In this document: one piece after another, positions 26,389-34,885 of the stretch
Numbering within the stretch: position 1 is the first letter of the stretch
Layout of the letters: each line of letters begins with the position of its first letter
NCBI GenBank assembly: GCA_024277935.1
Contig: JAJRUF010000027.1
Location: 1-34,885 of the forward strand
Reading direction: 5' to 3'
Origin: Gammaproteobacteria bacterium
GTDB taxonomy: Bacteria > Pseudomonadota > Gammaproteobacteria > Methylococcales > Methylomonadaceae
Length of the DNA stretch: 34,885 nucleotides
Notes under the pieces: generated by a model
Databases searched by the model: none
Seen by the model: the letters and a program-made list of their open reading frames with translations, nothing else
What the model was told of the DNA's origin: nothing
Translations under genes and position numbers: made by a program

Positions 26389-27741
26389 TCACCTGGATTT
26401 AAAACTTTTAATCATAGGCACTAATAACATTATATTCCCATAAGTACGTATTGATAGTTTATTCCAACAATATAGGCTCATTGCCATATTATTTGCAATA
26501 ATGCCAACTGTGTAACCTGCCGCTGCACCGTTTGCCCCATATAACTGAGCGCCAATCAAACTTGTTACTAAACCTAAAACACTAGAGAACAGCGCCGTTT
26601 TAAAAGCAACCCTCTCATGCCCAGACATCGTCAACAAAATACCTGGTGAACCGGTTAGGACATTTATTAACTGCCCAAATGCCAGAATAACAAAAGGCGC
26701 ATAAGCTTCAGCATAGCTACTTCCATACACTAGTCCAAGTATTTCAGCACCATAAACAACAATTACAATAAACGCAAATATCGCAGGAATAATAATTATC
26801 GATGCAGTTTTCTGCAATAAATTTTGTACACGCTGATACTGCTTCTGGCTATACATGTCTGCAACCATAGAGGGAATCACTGCGTTGATAATCAATAGTG
26901 GCAGCGCAAGTAATAAAATAAGCCTTAAGGAAGCACCATATAACGCCACCTCTGTTTCAGGCTGGTAAAATGCTAAAATCCAGATATGCAGTTCACGTGT
27001 CGCAAACAAAGCAATATTTGTAAGCATCAGCGGTACACCAAAGACAAATACCTTGCTTATTTCAGTATGCTGTCTCAGTATACTTCTTCCGATTTTTTTC
27101 TTCAGAAATATACCGCCAATTATCAGATTTATCGATGTTGCTAACACCATAATCTGTACTGCATCAATCAACTCAAACTTTTCTGAATACCCCCATGCAT
27201 AAAGATATAACAGCACCGAAAAAATCGCTGTCAGCATGCCACCAAATATCGATGCCATACGAATATCATGATACCCTCTGAACGATTCTCTGACAATACT
27301 TTGCAACGCCAGTGCGAACATCCAAACACACAACATCCCGACTATTGATGCAAGCACATCCGTTCCAGAGACTTTGCTCAAAAACATTCTTCCAGCAGGT
27401 GAATATATAAGCACCGATAAAACCAGACTCACAATAATTACGATACTAAATGCTGACTTAACGGCCGCTGCTGCACGCGCGGTATTTTCAGTTGCCATTT
27501 CTGAGGCAATGAGTTTAACGACTCCTTTTCCCAACCCCCATTGCGCAATAATCACAAAAATAGATACTGCGCTAAATGCCAAAAAATACGTTCCCATCGC
27601 TTCTGGTGATAAAAGACGGGCAAGTAATACGTTAGCGCCTAATGTCGCAACACTACTGATTATCCTTCCTGAAAAAGCCCATGCGCCACCAGATAGCAAC
27701 CGGCTTTTTAAAGAAACTTTATTAGACATGTGAGAATTCAT
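26389..27741 (-). CDS. Wzx-like oligosaccharide flippase (MOP superfamily)
   Basis: The 450-residue inner-membrane protein has about 12-14 helices. Its N-terminus, SLKSRLLSGGAWAFSGRIIS, and the following LLSPEAMGTYFLAFS are typical of polysaccharide biosynthesis/MATE-like flippases. It should move the undecaprenyl-linked repeat unit to the periplasm. The next gene downstream is the polymerase, and the WecG-like transferase is 45 bases upstream. The start could be the ATG at 27741 or the one four codons later. Confidence 0.9.
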   Translation of the reverse strand: MNSHMSNKVSLKSRLLSGGAWAFSGRIISSVATLGANVLLARLLSPEAMGTYFLAFSAVSIFVIIAQWGLGKGVVKLIASEMATENTARAAAAVKSAFSIVIIVSLVLSVLIYSPAGRMFLSKVSGTDVLASIVGMLCVWMFALALQSIVRESFRGYHDIRMASIFGGMLTAIFSVLLYLYAWGYSEKFELIDAVQIMVLATSINLIIGGIFLKKKIGRSILRQHTEISKVFVFGVPLMLTNIALFATRELHIWILAFYQPETEVALYGASLRLILLLALPLLIINAVIPSMVADMYSQKQYQRVQNLLQKTASIIIIPAIFAFIVIVVYGAEILGLVYGSSYAEAYAPFVILAFGQLINVLTGSPGILLTMSGHERVAFKTALFSSVLGLVTSLIGAQLYGANGAAAGYTVGIIANNMAMSLYCWNKLSIRTYGNIMLLVPMIKSFKSR

Positions 27742-27786
27742 TGTCTCATTACCATGATCTCACTTCATACATAAGTTTTATGCACT

Positions 27787-28536
27787 CTATGATTTTCGAA
27801 ACAAGGCATCTAGAACAAGATACGATATAAATTTTGTATTAGTTATAAGATACCGTTTCCACAACCGGCCCGGCTCGCTACACAATCGATGAAACCACTC
27901 AAGACAGTATTTTTTCATCCATTCGGGTGCACGCGGTTTATCACCAGCATGAAAATCAAATGCTGCGCCTACACCCATAAGAACAGCTGGCTTTAATGAT
28001 TGCCAGTGTTCAGCCATCCAGTACTCCTGTTTTGGCGCACCAAGCCCTACCCATATAATGTCAGCACCTGATTTTTTGATAACGTCAAGATCATTTTTAA
28101 TTTCATCTGTTGTCAACTCACGAAAAGGCGGTGAATAAACACCTACTATAATAGACTCTGGATATAGTACTGAAAAATTAGCAACTAACTTTTCCAGTGT
28201 TTCAGGCGTAGAGCCGTAAAAATAATGCTTTACACCTTTTGCGTGCTCGAAAAAATATGGCATAAAGTCCGGCCCTGCAACTTGCTGGACATTTGACACG
28301 CCTTTCCACCGCCCGACAATCGAAAGTGGACGACCATCAGGCATTGCCATATAAGCATTGTTGGTTGCTTCACGAAGTACTTTATCTTGCTTTGCCGTGA
28401 CTACAGTATGCACATTGGAAAAACAAACGTAGCCGCCCTCTTTTGACTGAATTCTGTTAAACACAGTCTGATATGCTGTTTCCATATCGACGGCAGAGAT
28501 AGAACACTCAAGGACATCAAAACGTTCTATAGACAT
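27787..28536 (-). CDS. WecG/TagA/CpsF-family glycosyltransferase
   Basis: The 249-residue GT26 enzyme has FSNVHTVVTAKQDK, AMPDGRPLSIVGRW (with the conserved Asp), GPDFMPYF, YFYGSTPETLEKL, WVGLGAPKQEYWMAEH and MGVGAAFDFHAGDKPRAPEW. The family transfers ManNAc or ManNAcA to GlcNAc-PP-undecaprenol. Because wecB and wecC lie just upstream and a WecA-like initiator is in the locus, ManNAcA is the best-supported donor. The C-terminal WFHRLCSEPGRLWKRY segment probably contacts the membrane. AGGA lies about 9 bases before the ATG. Confidence 0.9.
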   Translation of the reverse strand: MSIERFDVLECSISAVDMETAYQTVFNRIQSKEGGYVCFSNVHTVVTAKQDKVLREATNNAYMAMPDGRPLSIVGRWKGVSNVQQVAGPDFMPYFFEHAKGVKHYFYGSTPETLEKLVANFSVLYPESIIVGVYSPPFRELTTDEIKNDLDVIKKSGADIIWVGLGAPKQEYWMAEHWQSLKPAVLMGVGAAFDFHAGDKPRAPEWMKKYCLEWFHRLCSEPGRLWKRYLITNTKFISYLVLDALFRKS

Positions 28537-28624
28537 ACAGGGAAAATCCTGCGGTGATATAAAGCCACAAAAGCAACCAAGTTTCCTTCAGCTTTAAATA
28601 ATCCGACTAATATTTTCCCTGTGC

Positions 28625-29434
28625 TCATATTTCTTTCGCATAGCCCCAGGCAGTTAGGATATCCGCCAGCTCTTCATTAATTACATCATGCAATTCAACA
28701 GGTATTTCTTCCTGCCACGAATCAATCTGCCCTTTCCTGAACGTGGGTCGTCCAGGCCCGTGCAATTCATCCATTACTCTGTCTATGTTTGTTTCATCAA
28801 TATCAAGTTTGTCGCATAAAATTTCCAGGGTCTGGCGCTGCTGCTCATCGCTACCACCACCTTTATTGCCTACGATGCGTTCAAATTGCAGTAGCTGCAC
28901 ATCTTTCGAATCAATCCAGGGTGCCAATGCATTACATCTTACAGCCATAGGCTGAAGGCTAGCTTTACCATCATAAAAACCGTGTAATGCTGCCAGATAA
29001 CGTTCTTCCAGGTTCATGGCCGAAAAGTCTTCGTGTAATACGTGTCGCGTATTAGATACGGCATAGTGAACAAATGAGTTTAAAACGGCCCTTGGGTCAC
29101 GAAGCATCACAAATGGTTCGAACCCCATCTTTTTTGTACGGTAAAGCAAATCAGCCGTATATCCAAGATGTCCGAACAAAAAAGTTCCTTCACTTGCGCT
29201 GGCAAGCCTCCTATCAATTGGCCGTCGGCTAACTTCAACGGGGGAGTCGAGCCCAATAATATAGCCCTGTTTTGAAGGTCGCCAAAGCACACGTCTAACT
29301 TTTGATTTCCAGGAGTTGTTCAACACCTGGCTGGCAGCGAAACCACTTAACTGTTTATAACCAAATAGCTCAAGGCACTTCCCCACCAAATTAGTTCCTG
29401 ATTTGGGGAGTGAATTAACAAATGCTTTTTTCAT
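28625..29434 (-). CDS. Sulfotransferase domain protein
   Basis: The 269-residue protein starts directly with the PAPS-binding loop NSLPKSGTNLVGKCLE and has the 3'-phosphate-binding segment PFVMLRDPRAVLNSFVHY. The C-terminal GPGRPTFRKGQIDSWQEEI corresponds to the family's RKG...W motif, so all three PAPS landmarks are present. It is distinct in sequence from the two other sulfotransferases here. It lies between wecB (40 bases upstream) and the WecG-like gene, so sulfation is part of the core operon rather than peripheral. Confidence 0.88.
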   Translation of the reverse strand: MKKAFVNSLPKSGTNLVGKCLELFGYKQLSGFAASQVLNNSWKSKVRRVLWRPSKQGYIIGLDSPVEVSRRPIDRRLASASEGTFLFGHLGYTADLLYRTKKMGFEPFVMLRDPRAVLNSFVHYAVSNTRHVLHEDFSAMNLEERYLAALHGFYDGKASLQPMAVRCNALAPWIDSKDVQLLQFERIVGNKGGGSDEQQRQTLEILCDKLDIDETNIDRVMDELHGPGRPTFRKGQIDSWQEEIPVELHDVINEELADILTAWGYAKEI

Positions 29435-29474
29435 TAAACTAATTTCCTAAAAAATGCACCAACGTGCCGTTAAT

Positions 29475-30614
29475 CTAAACAATATTATCAAGCACGTTGA
29501 TTATTCGCCCGACTGCTTGTCCATCACCGTAGGGGTTATGTGCATGCGACATAGTGGAATACACACTGTCATCTAACATCACATTTTCAACAACACTGAT
29601 GATTTTCTCTTTATCTGTACCTACCAGCTTCACTGTTCCAGCATCAATCGCTTCCGGCCTTTCGGTAACATCACGCATTACAAGAACTGGCTTGCCCAAT
29701 GATGGCCCTTCTTCCTGTATGCCGCCTGAATCAGTAAGAATCAGATCGCACTTATCCATAAGCCAGACAAAGGGTGCATAGTCCTGTGGTGCAATAAGGA
29801 AGACATTTTCCGTTTTACCCAAAATCTCATTCACGGGCTTTTGCACATTGGGGTTCAGATGAACCGGGTAGATTAAGTCCCAGGCCGGGTGATTGCTAGC
29901 AAGTGTTTTAATTGCGCTACAGAGGTCAATAAAACCCTGGCCAAAATTTTCTCTTCTGTGGCCTGTAATCAGTATCAGCTTTCTGTCTGTATCTATTATT
30001 TTATTAAATAAGCTTTCGCCAAATCTGGTTTTCCAGTTATCATCTGGCAATTGGTTAACTTTGTCTCGCACGATTAACAATGCATCAATAACGGTATTGC
30101 CTGTAACCGTGATATTTTCATCCTGTATATTTTCTTTTAGCAGATTCTGTCTTGAACCTTCGGTAGGTGCAAAATGGTAATTGGTTAAGCGACCTACCAG
30201 CGAACGATTACCTTCTTCGGGAAATGGTGCCTGCATGTCGCCCGTCCTTAACCCTGCTTCTACATGGCCAACTTTTATTTGCTCATAAAATGCCGCCAGC
30301 GCTACAGTAAAGCATGTTGTGGTATCACCATGTACCAGGACAATATCCGGCTTACACTCTCTAAGCACATCACGCATGCCGAGCAATGCATTTGCTGTTA
30401 CGTCATACAGATCCTGTCCCGGTTTCATAATATCGAGATCATAATCCGGCTTTATTTCGAACAGTTGCAGTACCTGATCAAGCATCTCACGATGTTGTGC
30501 AGTGACACATACCAAAGATTCAATGCCTGCTGCCTGCTGTAAACCCAGAACTACCGGAGCCATTTTTATGGCTTCTGGTCGGGTACCAAATACGGTTAAT
30601 ACGCGCAATGTCAC
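29475..30614 (-). CDS. wecB: UDP-N-acetylglucosamine 2-epimerase (non-hydrolysing)
   Basis: The 379-residue cytoplasmic enzyme interconverts UDP-GlcNAc and UDP-ManNAc. It shows [14 protein letters not shown] at the N-terminus, [41 protein letters not shown] and [17 protein letters not shown], all family signatures. The start is GTG, and its GTGA overlaps the wecC stop by 4 bases, so translation is coupled. The product feeds WecC. Confidence 0.96.
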   Translation of the reverse strand: MTLRVLTVFGTRPEAIKMAPVVLGLQQAAGIESLVCVTAQHREMLDQVLQLFEIKPDYDLDIMKPGQDLYDVTANALLGMRDVLRECKPDIVLVHGDTTTCFTVALAAFYEQIKVGHVEAGLRTGDMQAPFPEEGNRSLVGRLTNYHFAPTEGSRQNLLKENIQDENITVTGNTVIDALLIVRDKVNQLPDDNWKTRFGESLFNKIIDTDRKLILITGHRRENFGQGFIDLCSAIKTLASNHPAWDLIYPVHLNPNVQKPVNEILGKTENVFLIAPQDYAPFVWLMDKCDLILTDSGGIQEEGPSLGKPVLVMRDVTERPEAIDAGTVKLVGTDKEKIISVVENVMLDDSVYSTMSHAHNPYGDGQAVGRIINVLDNIV

Positions 30615-31813
30615 TGTATAATTCCGCGTGTATCGATGAGCACTTTTTCATTTAATTCGAGTCGTTTAATGCCTTTGAATTCTTTGTGGTCAACTAGCAG
30701 CAATATAATGTCAGCACGCTGTATCAGTTCTTCACATGTAATGAGATCGAACTCCGAATGTTTTTCCAGATTCGGTTCAGAGATGAGTATCTCTCCAACG
30801 TTATCTTTGATTAGTTGCCGCACAATATCTACCGCAGGCGATTCTCTTAAATCATCGACATCGGCTTTAAACGCCAAACCAAGGCAACCGATAACAGGGT
30901 GCTTGAATTTTTCAGCGCGATTTTTTACTTTTTCGATGACCCATTGTGGCTTTGCATCGTTTACCAAACGTGCGGTTTTTATTAACCTTGAATACTTTGG
31001 TGATCGAGCCACGATAAACCAGGGGTCTACCGCAATGCAATGCCCGCCAACGCCCGGCCCTGGGGTCAGGATATTAACGCGGGGATGACGATTGGCCAGA
31101 GAAATCAATTCCCAGACATTAATACCTTCTTCATCACATATAAGCGATAACTCGTTGGCAAAGGCAATACTTACATCTCTTGATGAGTTCTCTGTCAGTT
31201 TTGCCATCTCGGCTGTTCTTGAATCGGTCGAAAGCACTTCGCCTCGAACAAACGATTGATAAAATTCAATGGCCATTTTTGTTGCCAGCGGATTCACGCC
31301 ACCAACTATACGATCATTTTCAACCAACTCGACAAGAATCCTTCCAGGAAGCACCCGCTCAGGACAGTGTGCGACATGTACATCTTTATCGGTATCGTGC
31401 CCGTCATCACTTAATATTTTAGCGACCACTTCATCAGTTGTTCCAACCGGGCTGGTTGATTCAAGTATTATCAGGTTACCTGGCTTTACAAAGGGGGAAA
31501 TCATCCTGGTCGCTGATTCAACATAGGACAAATCAGGTTCGTACTCACCTTTGAATGGAGTGGGAACGGCGATAATAAATATATCCGCTTCTACTGGCTC
31601 CATACCGGCCTTAAGGTTGCCTGCATTTACTGCGGATCGAACCATAATATCAAGATCTGGCTCGACTATATGTATCTTGCCTTTATTGATTGTATTTACA
31701 ACTTCTTCAGAAACATCAACACCGTGAACCTGAAAACCTTTTGTACCTAAAAGTGATGCTGTAGGAAGGCCTATATAACCTAACCCAATTACACAAATCG
31801 TTTTATCTAACAT
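30611..31813 (-). CDS. wecC: UDP-N-acetyl-D-mannosamine dehydrogenase
   Basis: The 400-residue enzyme oxidises UDP-ManNAc to UDP-ManNAcA with NAD+. It has the Rossmann motif [12 protein letters not shown] (8-19), the catalytic cysteine in [14 protein letters not shown] (Cys259) and the C-terminal [16 protein letters not shown]. The length and these motifs fit the WecC branch of the UDP-sugar dehydrogenase family; a UDP-GalNAc or related substrate cannot be excluded by eye. It overlaps wecB by 4 bases. Upstream is a 205-base gap holding a palindromic repeat. Confidence 0.93.
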   Translation of the reverse strand: MLDKTICVIGLGYIGLPTASLLGTKGFQVHGVDVSEEVVNTINKGKIHIVEPDLDIMVRSAVNAGNLKAGMEPVEADIFIIAVPTPFKGEYEPDLSYVESATRMISPFVKPGNLIILESTSPVGTTDEVVAKILSDDGHDTDKDVHVAHCPERVLPGRILVELVENDRIVGGVNPLATKMAIEFYQSFVRGEVLSTDSRTAEMAKLTENSSRDVSIAFANELSLICDEEGINVWELISLANRHPRVNILTPGPGVGGHCIAVDPWFIVARSPKYSRLIKTARLVNDAKPQWVIEKVKNRAEKFKHPVIGCLGLAFKADVDDLRESPAVDIVRQLIKDNVGEILISEPNLEKHSEFDLITCEELIQRADIILLLVDHKEFKGIKRLELNEKVLIDTRGIIQ

Positions 31814-31883
31814 TGTTACGTTTAAAACCTCATTTCACGTATTGCTTCAATACATCAACTCTGAAAATTATTAATTACTTTTT

Positions 31884-31974
31884 TGTCGTTCTGAGCGAAA
31901 GCGAAGAATCTATTACCACTGTGCTATCAGCAGGTCAAAAGGCATAAGATTTTTCGGCTACGCTCAAAATGACA
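31884..31974. repeat. Dispersed palindromic repeat, imperfect copy
   Basis: The left arm 31884-31913 (TGTCGTTCTGAGCGAAAGCG...) and the right arm 31945-31974 (reverse complement begins TGTCATTTTGAGCGTAGCCG) are imperfect inverted repeats around a 31-base spacer. It belongs to the same family as 3679-3766. It lies between fcl and wecC and is the only clear content of that gap. Confidence 0.75.
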
Positions 31975-32018
31975 CACATCAGAGGCCCCTTAAATATAAG
32001 CAAGCTAATTATAGTCAC

Positions 32019-32996
32019 TTACTGCCGATAGTTTTCTTTATTATCCAAAAACCACTGATAGGTCGTTTTAACGCCTTCCTCAAGATTTATTTTTGCCTGC
32101 CAGCCTGCTTCTTTTAGCTTTGTTACATCAAGTAGTTTTCGGGGTGTTCCGTCAGGTTTGCTTGAATCAAATTTTAATTCACCTTCAAAACCTACAGTGC
32201 CTTTAACAATCTCAGCCAGTTCTCTGATTGAAACATCGTTGCCAACGCCGACATTGACGAACTGCTCACCATCATAGTTATTCATCAAGAATACAGTTGC
32301 ATCGGCCATATCATCAACATGTAGAAATTCTCTTTTCGGCGTACCGGTACCCCACACCTCTACGCTTTCTTTATTTTGCTCTTTGGCATCATGAAACTTT
32401 CTGATAAGCGCAGGCATGACATGGGAATTTGCCAGATTAAAGTTATCACCTGGCCCATAAAGGTTGGTTGGCATCAATGAAATCGCATTAAAACCATATT
32501 GTTTTTTGTAGGCCTGGCACATTTTAATGCCGGCTATCTTCGCGATGGCGTACCATTCGTTTGTAGGCTCCAGCTCACCTGTTAGCAGGTATTCTTCCTT
32601 CATGGGCTGTGGTGCAAGCTTCGGATAGATACATGATGAGCCGAGAAACAGTAATTTTTTGGTATCGTTTCTGTATGCTGCATCAATGACATTTGTCTGG
32701 ATTTGCAGGTTTACTCTAATGAAGTCGGCGGGATAGGTGTCGTTGGCGTGAATACCGCCGACTTTTGCTGCGGCGAGAAAAACGTAGTCCGGTTTTTCTG
32801 TTTCAAAAAACTTGTTCACATCTTGCTGGCTTGTTAGATCCAGCTCTTTGCTGGTACGCAATAACAGGTTGTTGTAACCATTTTTTTCGAGGTTGCGGAT
32901 GATGGCGCTGCCGACTAAGCCTCTGTGACCGGCGACATAAATCTTATCAGATTTATGTAATTTTGAATTACTAGTGTTTAGTTTTGAGTTTTTCAT
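32019..32996 (-). CDS. fcl: GDP-L-fucose synthase
   Basis: The 325-residue bifunctional epimerase/reductase makes GDP-L-fucose from GDP-4-keto-6-deoxymannose. It shows [25 protein letters not shown], the catalytic Tyr-Lys pair in [11 protein letters not shown] and [12 protein letters not shown]. coli-type proteins begin just before the KIYVAGHRG segment. Here an extra N-terminal stretch of about 16 residues, [13 protein letters not shown], is encoded by AT-rich repeat-like DNA, and the only ATG is inside that repeat. It works with gmd directly upstream, 134 bases away. Confidence 0.95.
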   Translation of the reverse strand: MKNSKLNTSNSKLHKSDKIYVAGHRGLVGSAIIRNLEKNGYNNLLLRTSKELDLTSQQDVNKFFETEKPDYVFLAAAKVGGIHANDTYPADFIRVNLQIQTNVIDAAYRNDTKKLLFLGSSCIYPKLAPQPMKEEYLLTGELEPTNEWYAIAKIAGIKMCQAYKKQYGFNAISLMPTNLYGPGDNFNLANSHVMPALIRKFHDAKEQNKESVEVWGTGTPKREFLHVDDMADATVFLMNNYDGEQFVNVGVGNDVSIRELAEIVKGTVGFEGELKFDSSKPDGTPRKLLDVTKLKEAGWQAKINLEEGVKTTYQWFLDNKENYRQ

Positions 32997-33121
32997 TCCC
33001 GGTCTCGATTAGCTACTGTAACCTTTTAAATTTATGTGTTTTTTAGTTTTAAATTTTTAATGCTCAATAAGTATTTAGTTTTTATTAATTCAATATTCAA
33101 CACTAAAAATTCAACATTGCT
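32944..33121. repeat. AT-rich low-complexity repeat between gmd and fcl
   Basis: The minus strand contains imperfect repeats of the type TTGAAT, AATTCAAAATTA and AAACTAAA, for example TGTTGAATTTTTAG followed by TGTTGAATATTGAATT. The tract spans the whole 134-base gap and enters the first codons of fcl. Such tracts encode NSKL/QNSKFK-like peptides when translated and are usually non-coding. Confidence 0.55.
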
Positions 33122-33130
33122 TCCCACCCT

Positions 33131-34219
33131 TTATTCAAAATACCTATTGGTTCTAAATCCTTCTTTCTCACACAATGCATCACGCTTCGCAATCATCAGG
33201 TCGCTTTCCACCATCTCTGTAACCATTTCTTCCAGAGTGATTTTTGGTACCCAGCCCAGTTTTTCTTTGGCTTTGGTCGGGTCGCCTAACAGGGTTTCTA
33301 CTTCTGTTGGTCTGAAGTATCGTGGATCGACTTCTACCAGGCAGTTGCCGGTGGCTTTGTCGTAGCCTTTCTCATCAATGCCCTCGCCCTTCCATTCCAT
33401 TTCAATGCCGACGGCTTTTGCTGCTTTGTTGACGAAGTCACGTACGGAATACTGCACACCTGTGGCGATGACAAAGTCTTCCGGGTTGTCCTGTTGCAGC
33501 ATCAGCCATTGCATTTCGACGTAGTCTTTCGCGTGCCCCCAGTCACGTTTTGCGCTGAGGTTTCCGAGGAATAATTTATCCTGTAGATTGAGTTTAATTC
33601 TGGCAAAGGCGCGGGTGATTTTTCGGGTGACGAAGGTTTCGCCACGTATGGGTGATTCATGGTTAAACAGAATGCCGTTGCAGGCATACATGCCGTAGGC
33701 TTCTCTGTAGTTCACGGTAATCCAGTAAGCGTACAGTTTTGCTACGGCGTAAGGTGAACGTGGGTAGAACGGTGTTTTTTCGGTTTGTGGAATTTCCTGC
33801 ACTTCACCGTATAATTCAGAAGTCGATGCCTGGTAGTAGCGGGTTTTCTTTTCCAGCCCGGCTACGCGGATTGATTCTAATACGCGTAATGCGCCCATGC
33901 CTACCGCATCGGCGGTATATTCCGGACTTTCGAATGAAACGGCAACGTGGCTTTGTGCGCCCAGGTTATAGATTTCGTCGGGCTGTATTTGCTGGATAAG
34001 GCGTACCAGATTCATGGAGTCGGTCAGGTCACCGTAATGCAGAACAAACTTTTGTTCTTTTTCGTGAGGATCCTGATACAGGTGATCGATTCGATCAGTG
34101 TTGAACGAGGAAGCACGGCGTTTGATGCCGTGAACGTCATACCCTTTGTTTAGAAGGAATTCTGCAAGATAAGCACCGTCCTGTCCGGTGACCCCTGTTA
34201 TTAATGCTACTTTTGCCAT
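33131..34219 (-). CDS. gmd: GDP-mannose 4,6-dehydratase
   Basis: The 362-residue enzyme converts GDP-D-mannose to GDP-4-keto-6-deoxy-D-mannose, the first step to GDP-L-fucose. It has the NADP-binding motif [13 protein letters not shown], the catalytic STSELYG with YxxxK in [28 protein letters not shown] and [15 protein letters not shown] chose the ATG at 34219 because AAGGTG stands 9 bases before it; the in-frame GTG at 34231 would use up that Shine-Dalgarno sequence. Its GC content appears higher than in the glycosyltransferase genes, which may reflect separate ancestry or stronger conservation. Confidence 0.96.
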   Translation of the reverse strand: MAKVALITGVTGQDGAYLAEFLLNKGYDVHGIKRRASSFNTDRIDHLYQDPHEKEQKFVLHYGDLTDSMNLVRLIQQIQPDEIYNLGAQSHVAVSFESPEYTADAVGMGALRVLESIRVAGLEKKTRYYQASTSELYGEVQEIPQTEKTPFYPRSPYAVAKLYAYWITVNYREAYGMYACNGILFNHESPIRGETFVTRKITRAFARIKLNLQDKLFLGNLSAKRDWGHAKDYVEMQWLMLQQDNPEDFVIATGVQYSVRDFVNKAAKAVGIEMEWKGEGIDEKGYDKATGNCLVEVDPRYFRPTEVETLLGDPTKAKEKLGWVPKITLEEMVTEMVESDLMIAKRDALCEKEGFRTNRYFE

Positions 34220-34338
34220 TTTTTTATACACCTTGTTTATATCTGAATTTATTATGTATTGTCGATCTAATTACTTATTGTAGACGTTATCTTATGTGTT
34301 TTTTATACCCGGTTTAACAAACCGCTTCCCTGCGGGCA

Positions 34339-34398
34339 TTAACTATAGCCATAGTATTCCTTATACCAGTCTACAGTTTTCTGAATACCTTCTTTCAA
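34339..34398 (-). pseudogene. C-terminal remnant of a sugar-nucleotide epimerase/dehydratase
   Basis: In the gap between ugd and gmd, the minus strand reads LKEGIQKTVDWYKEYYGYS and then stop. This closely resembles the C-terminal helix of extended SDR sugar-nucleotide epimerases (the pattern SLxEGIxKTVxWY). An in-frame TGA precedes it directly and no similarity continues upstream. Only about 19 codons survive, so the original enzyme (fucose synthase, GalE-like or UDP-glucuronate epimerase) cannot be named. Confidence 0.55.
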
Positions 34399-34465
34399 TC
34401 ATGACTTATTCAGAGGTTCCCTAGCATCACTCGTCTATCTTTTCTCATCGTTATCCTGAAGCCTG

Positions 34466-34885
34466 TTATGAATCACGACCAAACAAATCTCTGGTTACAA
34501 TTTTATCTTTTACGTCCAAAACTTCATCACTCAAACGATTCGCAACAATAACATCTGAAATTTCCTTAAATTCTTCGAGAGAATCCATGACACGAGATCT
34601 AAAAAACTCATCTTCTGTAAATGCGGGTTCATAAATTACTACTTCAATACCCTTGGCCTTTATACGTTTCATAATCCCCTGTATAGAAGAAGCTCTGAAA
34701 TTATCTGAACCTGCTTTCATTATCAGACGATAAATGCCGACAACTTTCGGGTTCTTTTTAATAATCAAGTCTGCGATAAAATCTTTACGTGTCGCATTGG
34801 CTTCCACGATTGCCTGAATGATGTTATTTGGCACATCATTATAGTTTGCGTGTAGTTGTTTGGTGTCTTTGGGCAAACAGTAACC
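34466..34885 (-). CDS. ugd: UDP-glucose 6-dehydrogenase, C-terminal part (cut by window edge)
   Basis: Open to the window edge; 139 residues are visible. They begin [11 protein letters not shown], which contains the catalytic cysteine, and continue with [58 protein letters not shown] and TRDLFGRD. This matches the roughly 390-residue Gram-negative Ugd type. The enzyme oxidises UDP-glucose to UDP-glucuronate, so glucuronic acid may be part of the polymer. The N-terminal NAD-binding domain lies beyond the window. Confidence 0.93.
   Translation of the reverse strand, partial: GYCLPKDTKQLHANYNDVPNNIIQAIVEANATRKDFIADLIIKKNPKVVGIYRLIMKAGSDNFRASSIQGIMKRIKAKGIEVVIYEPAFTEDEFFRSRVMDSLEEFKEISDVIVANRLSDEVLDVKDKIVTRDLFGRDS

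Noticed and set aside
34403-34425. Terminal inverted repeat of an insertion sequence
   Set aside because: The sequence GGGAACCTCTGAATAAG looks IS-end-like, but no matching opposite end or transposase is in the window, so it is kept only as a remark.
34449-34460. Further copy of the dispersed repeat (GTTATCCTGAAG)
   Set aside because: Only about a dozen bases resemble the arm and no partner arm is nearby.
1-34885. CRISPR array, tRNA, rRNA or prophage genes
   Set aside because: No regularly spaced repeats, no tRNA-like or rRNA-like sequence and no phage gene signatures were recognised.

Overview
This is a polysaccharide biosynthesis and export locus of the exosortase A (XrtA/EpsH, PEP-CTERM) type. 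Almost every gene is on the minus strand. The XrtA/PrsK/PrsT set, the Wzx/Wzy machinery and an outer-membrane barrel point to a Gram-negative proteobacterium, most likely a gammaproteobacterium with fairly low GC. The species cannot be told from the window.

Layout in minus-strand transcription order (right to left). (1) 34885-30611, sugar-nucleotide supply: ugd (3' part only), an epimerase remnant, gmd, fcl, wecC and wecB, i.e. UDP-GlcA, GDP-L-fucose and UDP-ManNAcA. (2) 29434-23991, assembly: a sulfotransferase, a WecG/TagA/CpsF glycosyltransferase, a Wzx-like flippase, an O-antigen ligase/Wzy-like polymerase and a second sulfotransferase. (3) 20376-23984, the only plus-strand genes: a third sulfotransferase and a large secreted beta-helix protein joined to an alpha/beta-hydrolase-like domain with a C-terminal membrane anchor. 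(4) 20092-10182, one tight operon: GT2, GT4, GT4, methyltransferase, a secreted GH39/PslG-like glycosidase whose reading frame has no ATG/GTG/TTG start, XrtA fused to EpsI, and a WecA-like initiating phosphoglycosyltransferase with an extra C-terminal membrane region. (5) 10039-3824, the export operon: EpsE-type export protein, TIGR03016-type outer-membrane barrel, chain-length determinant, tyrosine autokinase, and a two-domain ATP-sulfurylase-like/APS kinase. (6) 3601-1: PrsT TPR lipoprotein and the N-terminal part of PrsK.

How the genes fit together. The WecA-like enzyme should start the repeat unit on undecaprenyl phosphate. WecB and WecC make UDP-ManNAcA, and the WecG-like enzyme plausibly adds it second. 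The GT4s and GT2 add further sugars, probably including fucose and glucuronate. Wzx flips the unit and Wzy polymerises it under control of the Wzz-like protein and kinase, and EpsE plus the barrel export the chain. An APS kinase inside the export operon and three sulfotransferases with recognisable PAPS-binding motifs make a sulfated exopolysaccharide the main inference. The ATP-sulfurylase half of the APS kinase has both signature motifs altered and is probably inactive.

Non-coding features: a family of palindromic dispersed repeats (best copy at 3679-3766, with 31-bp perfect arms), an AT-rich low-complexity repeat that runs into the start of fcl, and a 7-bp-arm palindrome at the probable epsE promoter. 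No rRNA, tRNA, CRISPR array or complete insertion sequence was seen.
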